DNA of 64,000 bases from Combretum micranthum (lineage: Eukaryota; Streptophyta; Magnoliopsida; Myrtales; Combretaceae): assembly GCA_024138025.1 (NCBI GenBank), contig JAMXBD010000722.1, positions 1 to 64,000 of the forward strand, written 5' to 3'. Both the position numbers and the translations under genes were made by a program. Below are positions 11,181 to 23,424 of this stretch, one piece after another. The notes under the pieces are model-generated. The model ran no database searches and was not told where the DNA came from. It saw nothing but the letters and a program-made list of their open reading frames with translations. Position 1 is the first letter of the stretch. Each line of letters opens with the position of its first letter.

Positions 11181-14100
11181 TGTGATGACCTTAATTTTCC
11201 CCATCCCTAATTCATCTTGCAATTTGCCCCAAATAATCTACAATAGAGTCAACTTTTCAACACACAAAACTAATATAATTTGGCCACCTAGGCATTAAAT
11301 GAAGAGAAAGATCAAGCAAATTCAAGTAATTTCGTGGAACACATTGTCTTCTTCTCAGCTAAAATTTGTAGCCTCCCATTGCCTCTATATATGCACATTT
11401 ATTAACTTCAAACAAAACCATTTAAACACTCAATAATTAACAACAACATAAGCCCTCAAATCACTCCAAACAATAGCCAAAATCCTCCCATTGAACCACC
11501 AAGACACATCCAAACATAACTTCATAAAACAACTCCATTAAAGCACCAATACAAGCTTAGCAAAAGGGATAAGGTAAGTGAATTCGTTTTCTTTTAGAAT
11601 ATACATAAACATTAGCTTAACTAATGTTTCTATTAACTATAAGTTCGTATCAAGCTTTGGGAGGAAGTTTAACACCTTCAAACCAACCTAAACAAGGTAA
11701 CTTTACTTCAAACCATAGCTATATTTATAAAATGTATAGAAACCATCAAGAATGATGAGTAGAATGATTTTTAGATGTTATAGATAGAGATATATCACGT
11801 TTAATACTTGCAAAGTATGTATAAACACTTAGAAGTTTAAACACAAGTAAAATTTGTATATATTAGAAGAAAAATAAGTTATGAACGGAAGAAAATTGGA
11901 GAAGATGATGAATAGTATCAATACCGGCCCTACATCAGACATGTATATGCTCAACATCGGCGGTGTAAATGGATAGGTCGGCGGTTTTGAGACGGCATAT
12001 ACTAGAAAACAGAAGCTATGTAAATTTTTTTACGTAAAATGAACGAACATTGACAAATTGGAATTCAATATTGGCAGCATTGGAGCCGGCATACGTTGTG
12101 CACTAGCAGCCTTCGAAGCTAGTGCGCACTAGAACTCGAAATGTATAAAAATTACACAAACACCTGCATCTTGGGATTCAACGCCGGCTGTGTAGGATGT
12201 CAAGGTATGTGCAAAACTCCTTTGAACGAAGTCTATTTGTCCAAAACAGATTATATATATATATTATATATAATAGTAAAAAACATAACATATTTAATAA
12301 ATAAATAAGTACGTAAAAATATTTTAAAGAATAATAAGTGTAATATTTGTGAAATATTAAACTCCGAAACCATTAGAAAATATTATTATTACTATACTAA
12401 AAGAATAAGAATAGATCATGATAATTGTCTAATACTTGTTTTTTATAGATAAACATACAAGAATGGAAATTTAAAATGAGCTAAAATTTCAAATAATGTG
12501 ATTTCTAAAAATAACAATATAATCATATGAAGTAGATCAAGAGAAACACGACAAAACTAGACGATCGAAAATAAATATTAATTACCATAATAGGTCAACT
12601 ACGGAACGATATAAAAGTAATAATAACAGTAATGATAAAATATGGATCCACTGAATGCAAATTCTACAACTACCCAAGAAAAATATAAATATCAAATAAG
12701 ATCAAGAAAAGTAAAATAAAAATAAAATATTAAATAATAATTGTTACTATAAGACCACTAAAAGATCAATACAAGTAATAGGAATAAAATCAAATACCAA
12801 TATAGGACACTTAAACACTCATAGGAGTTCAGTTATATATTTTTTTTTTTTATTGATGAATATTGTTATTCATCTCAATAAATGACCTTGGTACTATTTG
12901 GGATTTCTCAATAGACTACTATGATTAGCCAACATGAGCAGATGAGTAACTCAGATTTATTACACTGTTTGTGCTTATAATTAGTTGCATATGTAATGCA
13001 AAGATAATAATATGATTGTTGTGAAAATATATTGAAAGTGTGTTGTGAGTTGTTTGTTTGGTTGATTAACGCTGATAATCAAAGTGATAATACAGATTAT
13101 TTGATGACTTGAGAAAAGCATGTTATATGTTGTGTATGTAATGTATGATCACCATAAGCCTGATTAAAATTTTTTAGCTTTATAATTAAAACAATCATGA
13201 ATTACACAAACTGCATTATTGCATATTCAAAAAGGGTGACAGCTTGCTACGTATTAATATTTTGGTTCTCTGTTAATGCTTGGTTTATCTAAAGTGTTAG
13301 TTCTTCCAAGGTTTCTTTGTTCCGTCGATTAACGATGATAATCAAAGTGATAATACAGATTGTTTGATGACTTGAGAAAAGCATGTTATATGTTGTGTGT
13401 GTAATGTATGATCACCATAAGCCTGATTAAAATTTTTTAGCTTTATAATTAAAACAATCATGAATTACACAAACTGCATTATTGCATATTCAAAAAGGGT
13501 GACAGCCTGCTACGTATTAATATTTTGGTTCTCTGTTAATGCTTGGTTTATCTAAAGTGTTAGTTCTTCCAAGGTTTTCTTTGTTCCGTCGATTCTACGA
13601 GAATTAAGTGGCAATGAAGAACGTCGCTCGTAGTATCACTTTGAAATGACTAGGACTTAGGGAGTTTCTAAGGATTAATGCAAGAAATGGTCAGTTAAAA
13701 TACCTTTAAACCAAAATGATAACCCTAAGACGAGAAATCGTTGATTTTCCTGTATACTTAGTCTCTCTTGGGCATATGGATCATAAAAGTAATTGTTTTT
13801 CTACCCTAAAAAGAGGGCGTAAATATTTTTCTATTTGGATTCTAGATCATCCAAACTTGTATTTATGCATATGCTTGATTGATGGATTACATATGATTTG
13901 TCTATAAACGTGCTTGATGTGTAATATTTTTTATTATTCACTGAGCCCATGGTTTTGCTCATACCCTTAAAGACCTTTTAGATTGACTTTACAATCATGA
14001 CTGGTTACTTTCAGGAGCATGGCTCCAATAAGAACTTAGAAGCTAGAAGAGTATGGGATCTTCGCATTATGTTATCTATTTTTATTTCTAGTCATAAGAT

Positions 14101-14354
14101 AGTTAGTACTCGTGTTATTAGTTATGTATTTAGAGACTTTTAGAATAGAATTATGGTTCACAATACTATTATAATATTCACTACTTGTGATGGTAGATAT
14201 TTACTAATTTATGATTTATATGTATTTATCATTTCTTATCAATCCAACTAAAAGATCCTGTTGTTTGAAAATATATCATTCTCTGTAAATTAACTAGTAA
14301 TAGTATACAAGTGTAACTTGTGTACTACTACTAGGGTACTCTCAAAGCATGATA
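11181..14354 (+). mobile_element. Old, heavily mutated LTR-like element abutting L1
   Basis: This starts about 20 bases after L1 with TGTGATGACC and ends gggtactctcaaagcatgata. That end reads like the GGGTACCCTTGGGGCGTGACA end of L1-L7 after many C-to-T and G-to-A changes. It has a TATA-like ctatatatgc near 11,384, a donor-like ag/gtaag at about 11,574, and a 'cactgagccc' block near 13,940 common in plant LTRs. No TSD was found and no protein is encoded. A related fragment, reversed, flanks L7 near 63,760. Confidence 0.42.
13064..13590 (+). repeat. Recent 263-bp tandem duplication
   Basis: Copy 1 is 13,064-13,326 and copy 2 is 13,327-13,590. By eye they differ at about five positions (for example gct/gat, atta/attg, gcttgc/gcctgc and one extra T), so the duplication is far younger than the decayed element around it. 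Confidence 0.93.
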
Positions 14355-15200
14355 AAGGGACATTAGTTGCTCGACCACGCTCTATGCCATCGTAACTACT
14401 TTACCTTAGGTGTAAGGTCAACTACAAAATGAAGATTTGCCCTAACAGAAAGGATTCAGTAAAACCCACCCTGGTATAGCCATGAACTATAAATAACCAC
14501 TCCCTCTATGGGGAGAGGAAGGAGTTTTTATCTAGTAAATGCTTTCTTAATAGGTTAGCTGAGACAAACCCATAAACTAATTTAAGCATGGGAGTGGTCA
14601 TGTTAGGCAACCCTTTAGTATACCTTTGACCGCTTTTTTGTATTTGCAGGAGGCTAAACTCTATCGATGGAATCAACTTATACAACAATAGGTATTAGGG
14701 GTGAGTGGTTTCCTAGTTTTGACATGTACCATAGGATTGTTTAATCATCAAATTGATTCCCTAAATCAACTCACAAAAGGTATAGATCCATACTATATAT
14801 AATTTCCAAATGGTTTGTGTAGTTGTTCATATGGTTGCTTACATTACATATGTTTGATAATATAGCTAAATTGCTTGATAACTTGCCTGGAAGGTGCAAG
14901 TTGGGGGGAATTCTCACTAAGCTAGCTGTAGCTTATATTTCGTAAATTTCTATTAATGCAGGATTACCTTTGGGTTCAACCTAGGAGAGGTATGTCATAG
15001 GTTAGCATTTTGGGAAATATGGATTATGGGAGCTATGAGCAGAGAGATATTCACTATCTTTTGAGACTCTTTTACTTCTTTATGTTCTAGGAGAAATTCA
15101 GTCACACTATCTATATGTACTAGACAATTAGGCTCATTTATACATTAGAACTATATCTTTTGTAGGATTGATCAACCCCTTTTTATAGGTGTTTTGTCTA
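14355..15200. other. Degenerate sequence with an LTR-tail-like block
   Basis: At about 14,905-14,940 the words gaattctcactaagctagc...gtagcttata match the region just before the third exon-like block of L3 and L4. This suggests another broken piece of the same LTR superfamily. No gene is visible. Confidence 0.4.
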
Positions 15201-16140
15201 TATTTATTTTATCCACCACTTTACTGCCATTTATAGAACTGACATATCATGTGGAGTCCCTTGCTCACAATTGCACCTTATACAGTGTATGAGAAACCTT
15301 TGAGTGATAAGTGTGTCATTTTTAGATTTTTGTGTGGTGTACGTTGGGCTATCACGTATAAGATATTTTCTAAGACATGCCATATTTCTTAGCAACAGCA
15401 AATGAGAAAGCAATTACACAGACCTTTTCTTTTCTTTTTCTTTTTTTTTTTTAAATTTCATTTCTCTGAAGCATACTTTACTTTTGTTCGTAAGGACGTT
15501 GAAGATAAGGGGTTGACTCTACCTCTAGCATTTGTGATAAAATACAGTTGCTTTCAAAGGCTTCAAGTGCCAGCATTTACACATTAAGTTGGGAGTATAT
15601 TATTATGGGAATGGTTGCCTTTGATGTAAAACATGTCATGCCTTGCATTTTAAAAAAGAATGATATCTTGCTACCAAAAGAACTAAACCCATTAGGCAGT
15701 CTTATTTAATTTTAATTTTAAAAATAGTCATAAATTTTATTATAAAATTAATTAAAAATGTATTGATATAATATTATAAAAGTCTATAATTTAAGCTGCA
15801 ACCAGAAGTATAGTCTAATATTAGCTGCGAGATATCTCTTGGCAGCATTCCAACCAACATCATCCCAATAGTAAATAAAGGCATTCCATTCAAGCTCATC
15901 ATACTTATCAACACTTAAAATGTTAAATTTCAAAAGAGTAAATCCCGTACTCTAACATATAGCGATCATATTAATAAATATTGTGCCACACGATCACGCC
16001 TAGTTGATGCTAGTACAGTAATCACTGTTAAAATTAACACAACGAAAATGTTTAGATATGAAATTTAATATTAAACCAAAACAAAACCCAAAGTATGCCT
16101 CTTCTTACATCTTCTTTCAATATCACATTCGGAGCTTTTT
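15201..16140. other. No recognisable gene; short frames only
   Basis: A minus-strand 60-codon frame (15,231-15,413) and a plus-strand one (15,402-15,587, crossing a T-rich run) have no domain or homologue I recognise. The remainder is AT-rich. Confidence 0.4.
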
Positions 16141-17898
16141 AGGCATCCGACATTTAGTAATACACATTTAGTTGTTTTGACGAAATAAAGATAGGAGACT
16201 AGATGACATGCCAATTAAATAAAACAAAAAAAAGATCCACTTGATTCACTGTACAACCTAAGTTACCGTTAGGGCAAAGGACAAGCTCACATAAAATTCC
16301 AACATTGCTCGAGTACAATGATTGGCCCACAACATGAGCAAACCTAGGGAAGGCAAAAGGCACGTAGACATGATATATTTTATTACTTAGTAAAAGAGGG
16401 GGGGAGAGAGAGAGAGATGACAGTAGGCAGTTGGCACCAACCAACGGTTGGCCTTGTTAAGCGAAAGAAATGGGGCATTGTCGCATAGATACCCCCCCAC
16501 TCCATCCACTACAAACCTAGTTGTGAAGAAATGACTTTTAAATGGAACAATGCCAGCTTCTCTGCCAGAAGGGCATGTGCTAATCTTTTTTCTTTCGTTA
16601 TTAAGCAAAAGGTTGACCTACATCACTCATGGACTTCGTTGCTTTTTTTATAATCATCAACACCCTCCCATCCTATCAAAATTTCCCTTTAGCTAACTTG
16701 ATATTTTTTTTTAATAGGTAATTGTGCTTCCCCCACTTTCTTTCGATGGTAGGACCCATGAATTGAAGCTTTCTTTTGAGGAGATATTAACTTAATTTAC
16801 CAATTTTTACTCCTTCCTTCCCGTTAAGACCCGTCTTATTCTAATTATTTTGCTTTTTTTTTTAATAAATTGTTTGTTAATAAACAGATATAAATAAAAA
16901 AACAAACATTTTAACTCATAAACAAATCAAGTAAACTGAATAAATAAGATACAAATACAGATTACGATGAAAACAAAACAATCCGAACCATGCGTAGAAA
17001 AACACATCTTAAATTATATCCCATCAATCAAAAACACGCTTAAGATAGTGAGCCCATCAATGAGGAACGCGTTTTCACACAAGAGGTCATAAGAGGACAA
17101 GGATATCACCTTCTTGCAGGAGCAAAAATCCATTCATCTCACTACCAACTAAAGTAAGGAATAATAAAGGATGAAACATCTAACGATGACTTGCCATTCA
17201 TTTAGTCTACAGCAAGGTTTTCAAGTACACGAATAAAAGATAACCTCCATGTCAATGTCATATCTCAAAAAAAAGCATAAAAGCAGCTAGAATTTTTGCC
17301 ACCTAGCCTTATAAAAGTTTAAGCAAGTTTAATCATTCTAGGGAGATAACAGGATACATAGTACTTATTTCTATTCAATCATAACTTCAAACCCAGATGA
17401 ACCAAAAGAATACTCGAGATGAAACAAATTCCAGTGGGAAAAAAAAAAGATGGGGCAATTGAAAGAAAGTGGAATCGATGATATGTTAAAACCGATGGAT
17501 CAAATAAATACATGGGTGTCAAAACATTGAAAGAATAAAAATATCACGGGGACACAACTCCACAACAGCAGAAAACCCGAAGCAGTTGCTGGTATAATTG
17601 CAAAAACATGTCATACCAATGAGAGGAAACTATGAAAACCCTGAAACAAGCTAGCCATGGTCTTCCCAGAGTAATCCTGCTCCAATTCCCTCAAAAACTA
17701 ACAGCTATTTACATAACTCAGCTCAAATCCAGGAATTTATACAGAAATTCCTGAAAAATGGTATTTTTCAGCTGGTTTTGCGAGCAACATAATCAATGAA
17801 GCGCCACAATCATGTATTATTCGCGACGTTCCACAAGCAGTACCCCGTGCTGCATCAGCCTGGAAAAAGATCAGATAGGAGAGAGTTGCTCAAGTGAG
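16141..17898. other. Region downstream of the GT17 gene
   Basis: This holds the 3' UTR of the GT17 gene (adjacent to 17,898) and further non-coding DNA. Two overlapping minus-strand frames (16,199-16,444 and 16,387-16,608) lie either side of a GA-rich run and could be pieces of a decayed gene, but I cannot identify them. No clear polyadenylation signal was fixed. Confidence 0.45.
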
Positions 17899-19856
17899 TC
17901 AGCCACTTTCGCTTTCTCTTACACAATTCCCTGGCAATAGGAATTTGTAGTTTTTTGCGTTTTCCAGAAGGTATGAAGGAAGATGTACGGCTGAGAAAGA
18001 ATGTGGCACCGGTCCCATCTTTCCAATAATTTCCCTGAACGTGTACTCCTCCGGAAGCATATCAAACAAATCAGACCCCTTGCATATAACACGTTGCACC
18101 CTTTTTGGGTTTAAAAAATGAGGAAATCTGACTCTATCAAAGTGACTGTAAGCCTTCATCTTAAATATGAACTCATTGATGTGGCGGAAGCAGAAGCTAC
18201 AATGCCAACCAGCATCAGCCAAGATGTCATCTGTTTGTCGGTAATGAGCGTACCTGGTTTTGCCTGATTGGTACCTATGGACTGATGCCCTCCAGCTATT
18301 GTTATCTACAAGAAACTCAAAGGAGTACAAATAGTTTTTCAACCGTAGGTGGAGAACCTGAGGTGTGTCATCACACCATCGGAGGAGGTTAATTGTGTGC
18401 CTACTCGGTATCTCATCAACATCAGACATGATCAATAGATCATCATCAGTAATACCAGCATATTTCAGAAGCTGATCCAGAGCAACTCTTTGGTATGCCT
18501 CCTCAATGAATGGGTTCTCACCCCTCTTAAATCTGCCCCCTATGGTCCCATATGTTAATCGTGGCTCCACAAATTTGAACTGGTCTCTGTGGCTAGCAAA
18601 AACCAGAGGCTTTGGAATTCCCGTGAAGGTTGAATTTGATTCTAGAAGCACAAACTGTGTGATGTAAGGGTATAACTCTCTCCATCTTACGGTGAGAATG
18701 TCAATCTCATTGCTGAACAATACTGCATCATACACGCGTCTTGGGTACTCACGAATGCCCCAGCCATGGAGTTTGCAGAGATTTGCCATAGACACATTCT
18801 CATGATAGTAATGTGGAATGTCATGGAAAGGTTTGGGTGGTGATTCCCATAGCGGTCTGAGAAAGTAAGATATCTTCTGCCCATGTATATAAATCCCCAG
18901 GACACACATAGGAATTACAACAAGTAAGAAGAGAATCGTCTTCAGATCCAAGCCACGTAACATGCACCGGATTCTTGAGAAGCTCAGAATTCGGTCAGAA
19001 TCCTGCCAAATTGGAAACGCGCATAGTGAGTATAAAAGGAAAAATCAAAGAAACAAAAGATATTGAAAATTTCATGGCTAAGTACATAGCAACGGCCTAT
19101 TGCAGGATAACATGAAGAATCTATGAAACAACCATTCTGTTACCTCATCATAGGAGATTACTAATTATCCAACTCATGAAACTTTTCATGCCACAGACAT
19201 AGTTTTCTCTCTATCTCTATAAACTATTAAGGTAGTTGGAAAAAAAATCGAAAAAGTAACTATGCCCTCCCCTCCTAAATCCCAGAGAACAACAGTAACT
19301 GCAAGGAAAAAAAAAAACCGTGGAAAGAAACTAATCTATAAAGCCACACCACCGTTGAAGAAGCTCCCAATTCAAATATATAAATCGATGTCAATCTCCT
19401 AACCGCAATCATCGAGGTCCTTGCCTAAACTCACTCCCAATTCTACAAACTTATATCGCCAACAAAATAAGATCCAATTAAGTACGGGATGGATCTACAA
19501 GTGCATTGTTTTTTGAGCATCCAAGATGAAGTAAAACCCAATAAAAACCCAAAGCCCCATTTTCAAACAGGCCAGCAAAGGCATGAACATTACAGCATCT
19601 AATCAAATCAATATGAAAAGAACCCCCAAATCTACAGTAGATTCCATGGCACCAAAAACAGATCCAATATTAGATTTTGAGTGTACAGATAAGTTAATTG
19701 TTTCAAAACCTAGTAAACATCGAACGTTACATAGAAATAGAAACTAAGGGGTGGGTTTTAAAAGGAAAAGCTTACCTGGCCACAAAAGTCCTCGCATATA
19801 TCATCAGACTTCTTGGAGCAGTAATGACCACCGGTTTCATTCATCATCCACCACAT
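17899..19856 (-). CDS. Glycosyltransferase family 17 protein (GnT-III/MGAT3-like), two exons
   Basis: This is a type II membrane glycosyltransferase resembling beta-1,4-mannosyl-glycoprotein 4-beta-N-acetylglucosaminyltransferase, expected in the Golgi. Exon 1 is 19,856-19,776 (27 codons) and exon 2 is 19,002-17,899 (13 + 354 codons and stop). They join in phase 0 across a GT-AG intron, giving 394 residues, normal for plant GT17. Exon 1 carries the [15 protein letters not shown] motif typical of the N-terminus. One membrane segment lies at about residues 50-67. It is followed by [20 protein letters not shown], and by a DxD-like acidic motif DVDEIPSR at residues 221-228, the likely metal/nucleotide-sugar site. 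An NNSW sequon follows. I chose the Met at 19,856 because homologues begin close to this motif. The frame stays open upstream to 20,000, with another Met at 19,889. No frameshift or stop is seen. Plant substrate specificity is not established by the sequence. Confidence 0.95.
19003..19775 (-). other. Intron of the GT17 gene
   Basis: The donor reads ggccag/gtaagc at 19,776/19,775. The acceptor reads ttggcag/gattct at 19,003/19,002, preceded by pyrimidine-rich sequence. Removing these 773 bases restores one frame through the conserved N-terminal motif. Confidence 0.92.
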
Positions 19857-20261
19857 TTTTTCTCCTTCCTTTAAGAAACTCTGGTACATCTCACGTGTCG
19901 CCAGATTTAACCTTAAGAAAATACTAAGATCAAAGTCCAAAATTTCAATCCAAAACCCACCCAAAAAATAATAATTATTATAAAAATACAACTTCTTCAC
20001 TTTCTCTAAAACCCACTTCTCAAAATCTAAACTTTAACCACCTTTTCCTCAAATATAGCCTATCAAATCTCATAAACCCGACGTGGTTGTATCTCCGCTA
20101 CAGCTATACCCAGAAGAATCTCCAAACTTTCCAAATTAAAAAGAAAAAAATAGGCCTCTGATTATTAATAAAGAATAAAAGAATGAGGAAAAACTAAAAA
20201 TAAACTAAATTGCGGCTCTCTGTTAATGGGTGTTAGTCCTAAACACAAATTCCCTCACCTC

Positions 20262-20272
20262 CACTATATAAG
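20262..20272 (-). promoter_or_regulatory. Candidate TATA box of the GT17 gene
   Basis: Minus-strand cttatatagtg lies about 405 bases upstream of the chosen ATG, implying a 5' UTR of roughly 370-380 bases. A long T run (about 20,350-20,377, so A-rich on the coding strand) lies just upstream. The motif is partly palindromic and could serve either strand; no other evidence. Confidence 0.35.
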
Positions 20273-20299
20273 TCTTGGATTCTGATAACATCGACGTAT

Positions 20300-22376
20300 A
20301 GAGCCGTTTGTTCTCCTTTACTTCTTGCGTGACCGCGTCTTATTTGTGTGTTTTTTTTTTTTTTTTTTTTTTTTTTTGAACTTTCTAAAAAATCTAGGGA
20401 AATAGGTCAATTACGTTAATGTCGTGGGACTTTTTGTGGGAATAACGACAAAGGGGGGTTAGTCTGGTCAATTAAAAAATATGGGTAGCGTTTCGTCGAG
20501 TTATGGCTGAGTCTATACGTATACCTGCACGCGTCCTCTTGACTGGCTCAAGACAACCATGTGGTGTCGTGTCGCTCGTAGGTTAGTCTCGCGCAATAGT
20601 CAAGGGGACGCCAATGTACATGTCCTGGAAATTACTCGCCAAAAATAAAGCCCAACGAAACCGTTTTTAAAAATTAATTTCGACTTATTTAACAAGTAAG
20701 TAAACTCGGATCGGGTAAGGCTTTTGCCGAGTAGGAGAATTACAGCTCGGATTCGTCCTTATGGAATTAAACAAGTCGCTCACAAATTAAGTTGTTTCCG
20801 AATATACTGTTTTTTATTTGTATCCTATTCATATTTTATATAATATTTATTTTTGATAACTAGTTTCATTGAAATAGATATAAAACGTATGTATATCAAA
20901 CCAATCAACCAAAACATATTCATAATCTCGTTTATAAATTAAGCACAATTTAAGCCGATCGTGACTTGAAATAAGTTCCACAGATAATGCATAAGTAATT
21001 TAATTCATGATGGAGAATAGGATACTATATATTTAAAAATTAGTCTCTATTGTTAATTAATATTATATTAAATATATAATATTTATAAAACTTATAAGTT
21101 TAGATGAGGCATCGAAGTGTAAACTGGACCTTGAACTCAAGTTGTTAATAATTAAATTTTATTTTTGAGTTCAAGCATAATTAACAATAGATCAAACTTT
21201 AATATAATCAAATTTAAATTTATACTTTTGAGTTCAAACCTAACTAACAATAGATCAAACTTTAATATAACCAAATTTAAATAGTTTATAAGTGGCTTGG
21301 TTTGGTTGTAATCTCAATCAAAAGTTATATGGTGCTTCTGTGTAAAACTTGCATGATAGTTCTTTACCAAGAAAAGACAAATGCATATCTTCATAGGTAA
21401 ATCTAAAATATTGATTGTAACTTCTATTATTACACATATCCATTTCTTTGTTTGTATAAATGATAAATAATTTTCAAAATATGTAAAATAAAAGGAAAAA
21501 AATCGTGGTTTCATTCATAAGATATAGATAATTAGGGTTTTGAAGAATGATTTTTGGACCTTTTTAAGATTTAAGAAAGATTATTTACACTTGTGGATAA
21601 TGATTATATATTTTATGAGAAACAAAAAATATTTTTATTTAATTCACTTTGCAAGTGGTTTGAACTCAAGTTGATTCAAAGAGGGGAGTGCCTTAAAACA
21701 TATCCACCATAAAAGAAGAAAACTATTTTTAGTATTATAAAATTTATATTGAAAAGTAAGAAATATTCACAAGTATGACCAAACCCAATTTAATATTATA
21801 AGCCATAGTGGAACCTTACGTGGTGGACTGGACCCAGGGAAGGCAGAATTCCATATGGTCGTTTCTGAAAAGGTTCCTGATATTTCCAAGGTAGCAACAT
21901 GTGTCGGGTGTGGTCTCAGGAAGCAGACACGTGGGGGAGTTTCTTGGTTTTGTTTTAATTAATTTCAAGCCGTCCGATTCGGTTTCGGGGCTGCATACGA
22001 TCCGTTAATTAAACAATGCATTAGTCGGTAAGTTATCACATGAGACGACTTTCCATTTTTTTTTTTCTTTTTGGCCGAAGCGACGACTTTCCAATTGATT
22101 ATCTTAATATTCCATCGATATATCAAATTATAAGCGATAACCAGTTTAGTTATTTTCTAAAGTATCGTCAAAAGGACAGAGGATGGATTATATTTATATA
22201 GATATATACACACACATCACAGATGGTGTATTCGTGATATATGTGTTAAAATATAATATAATAATATAATTAAGATTTGAGATAATTTTTTTAATTTAAA
22301 TGCAGTAAATATTTATTCAAATAATTTAGGAGAGATAATATATCACCACAAATTATGTGACTAACTGAGAAAATAT
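20300..22376. other. Upstream intergenic region, no gene
   Basis: 20,395-20,770 is noticeably richer in G and C (cgcgtcc, gtgtcgctcg, ggggacgcc) and unexplained. From 20,780 on the sequence is AT-rich. A CACGTG G-box core sits at 21,928-21,933 in another moderate-GC patch (21,820-22,010). No coding frame is supported. Confidence 0.45.
21165..21290. repeat. 63-bp tandem duplication
   Basis: The unit beginning ttgagttcaa at 21,165 repeats at 21,228, each containing aacaatagatcaaacttta. A few substitutions separate the two copies. Confidence 0.85.
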
Positions 22377-22808
22377 AAAAACTGGTGGATGTGTATGAAC
22401 TCTTCTCTAATTTTTTATTTTTTCATTTAAGTCTGAAAGATTGACCTCTATTTCTAAATCTAACTGTCTAATATAACTTTTTACTTTTCTACACTTAAAA
22501 TTTTTAATTTATGTACTGATTGCAAGAAATCATAAAACTTCTATCTATACATAATTACTTCTTATAATCTATCAAAACTCATCTTATGACTAATCCTTCA
22601 TAATAATTTATTTTTAAATTATCCTTTCTATGTCCTTTTCAATTTGGTCTATGATCCAAAGAGTTTTTATGATGTTTTAAAAGTTCCTTTTCTTCATATT
22701 CCGTCTGACATTTTCCTTTTTCCAATGCCTTTTCAATTCCTTTAATATCGTTTTTTCTAGAATTCTAATCTCCCTTGTTTGTTTTTATGTGATCCTTTAG
22801 CCCTTTTA
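22377..22808 (-). pseudogene. Second copy of the viral ORF1 5' region (left end)
   Basis: From the word aaaactggtggatgtgtatg onward this aligns with 43,893-44,237 in the same orientation, with scattered substitutions and small deletions. It ends at the L2 insertion (TSD tttta) and continues at 26,302. No open frame of useful length survives. Confidence 0.75.
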
Positions 22809-23390
22809 TGTAAACCCCCAAAGTTTTGTATCGATTTAACTTAAACCCAATTGGAAAATTAAAGGAAATCCTAAAGTCAACAAAACCCTAGTTAGACGTA
22901 ATGATTTAAGTTCCGCAATCCCGTATTAGCAATCCTAAGAGTAGATAAGAGATTGGTATGTAGAATAGTTCGTAATTATAAGGAAGCTTAAAAAGATCAG
23001 ATTAGTAAAATCACAAATCGTTTCAAACCCGAACGGATACAGTTCTTGAAAAATGTCTAGGACTAAATAGTAAAAATATTCCAAATATACCGTTAGACTC
23101 GTAAAAATATAAGGTTTTAAAAATATCAATTTTATAATTTTTGGTAAGTAAAAATAATAGATATCGCAATTATACGTATTTTCTTACTATCGGTACTTTA
23201 TTAGTCATATCTATTTATATTATATTATTCATTACTATTCTACATATTTTTTTATCTCTACTTTTTCTAACACCTATTGTTACACCCTATACACTTATTA
23301 CCCTTATTTTTACTTTTCTCATGACTTTATTTCTCTCACTTACTTATTATTTTTCTTTTAATCAACAAAAACTCATACTAAGGCGTCGTT

Positions 23391-23424
23391 CCCCCCCCTC
23401 CCCCCCCCCCCCCCCCCCCCCCCC
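23391..23424 (+). repeat. Poly-C tract in L2 (34 bases, one T)
   Basis: Eight C, one T, then 25 C, about 77 bases upstream of the L2 TATA box, homologous in position to the 56-base run in L1. Confidence 0.9.

Noticed and set aside
18687..18905. 72-codon minus-strand frame inside the GT17 gene
   Set aside because: Alternative frame within exon 2 of a well-supported gene.
21928..21933. CACGTG G-box as a GT17 promoter element
   Set aside because: It lies about 2 kb upstream with other sequence between; a single hexamer is expected by chance, so I did not call it regulatory.
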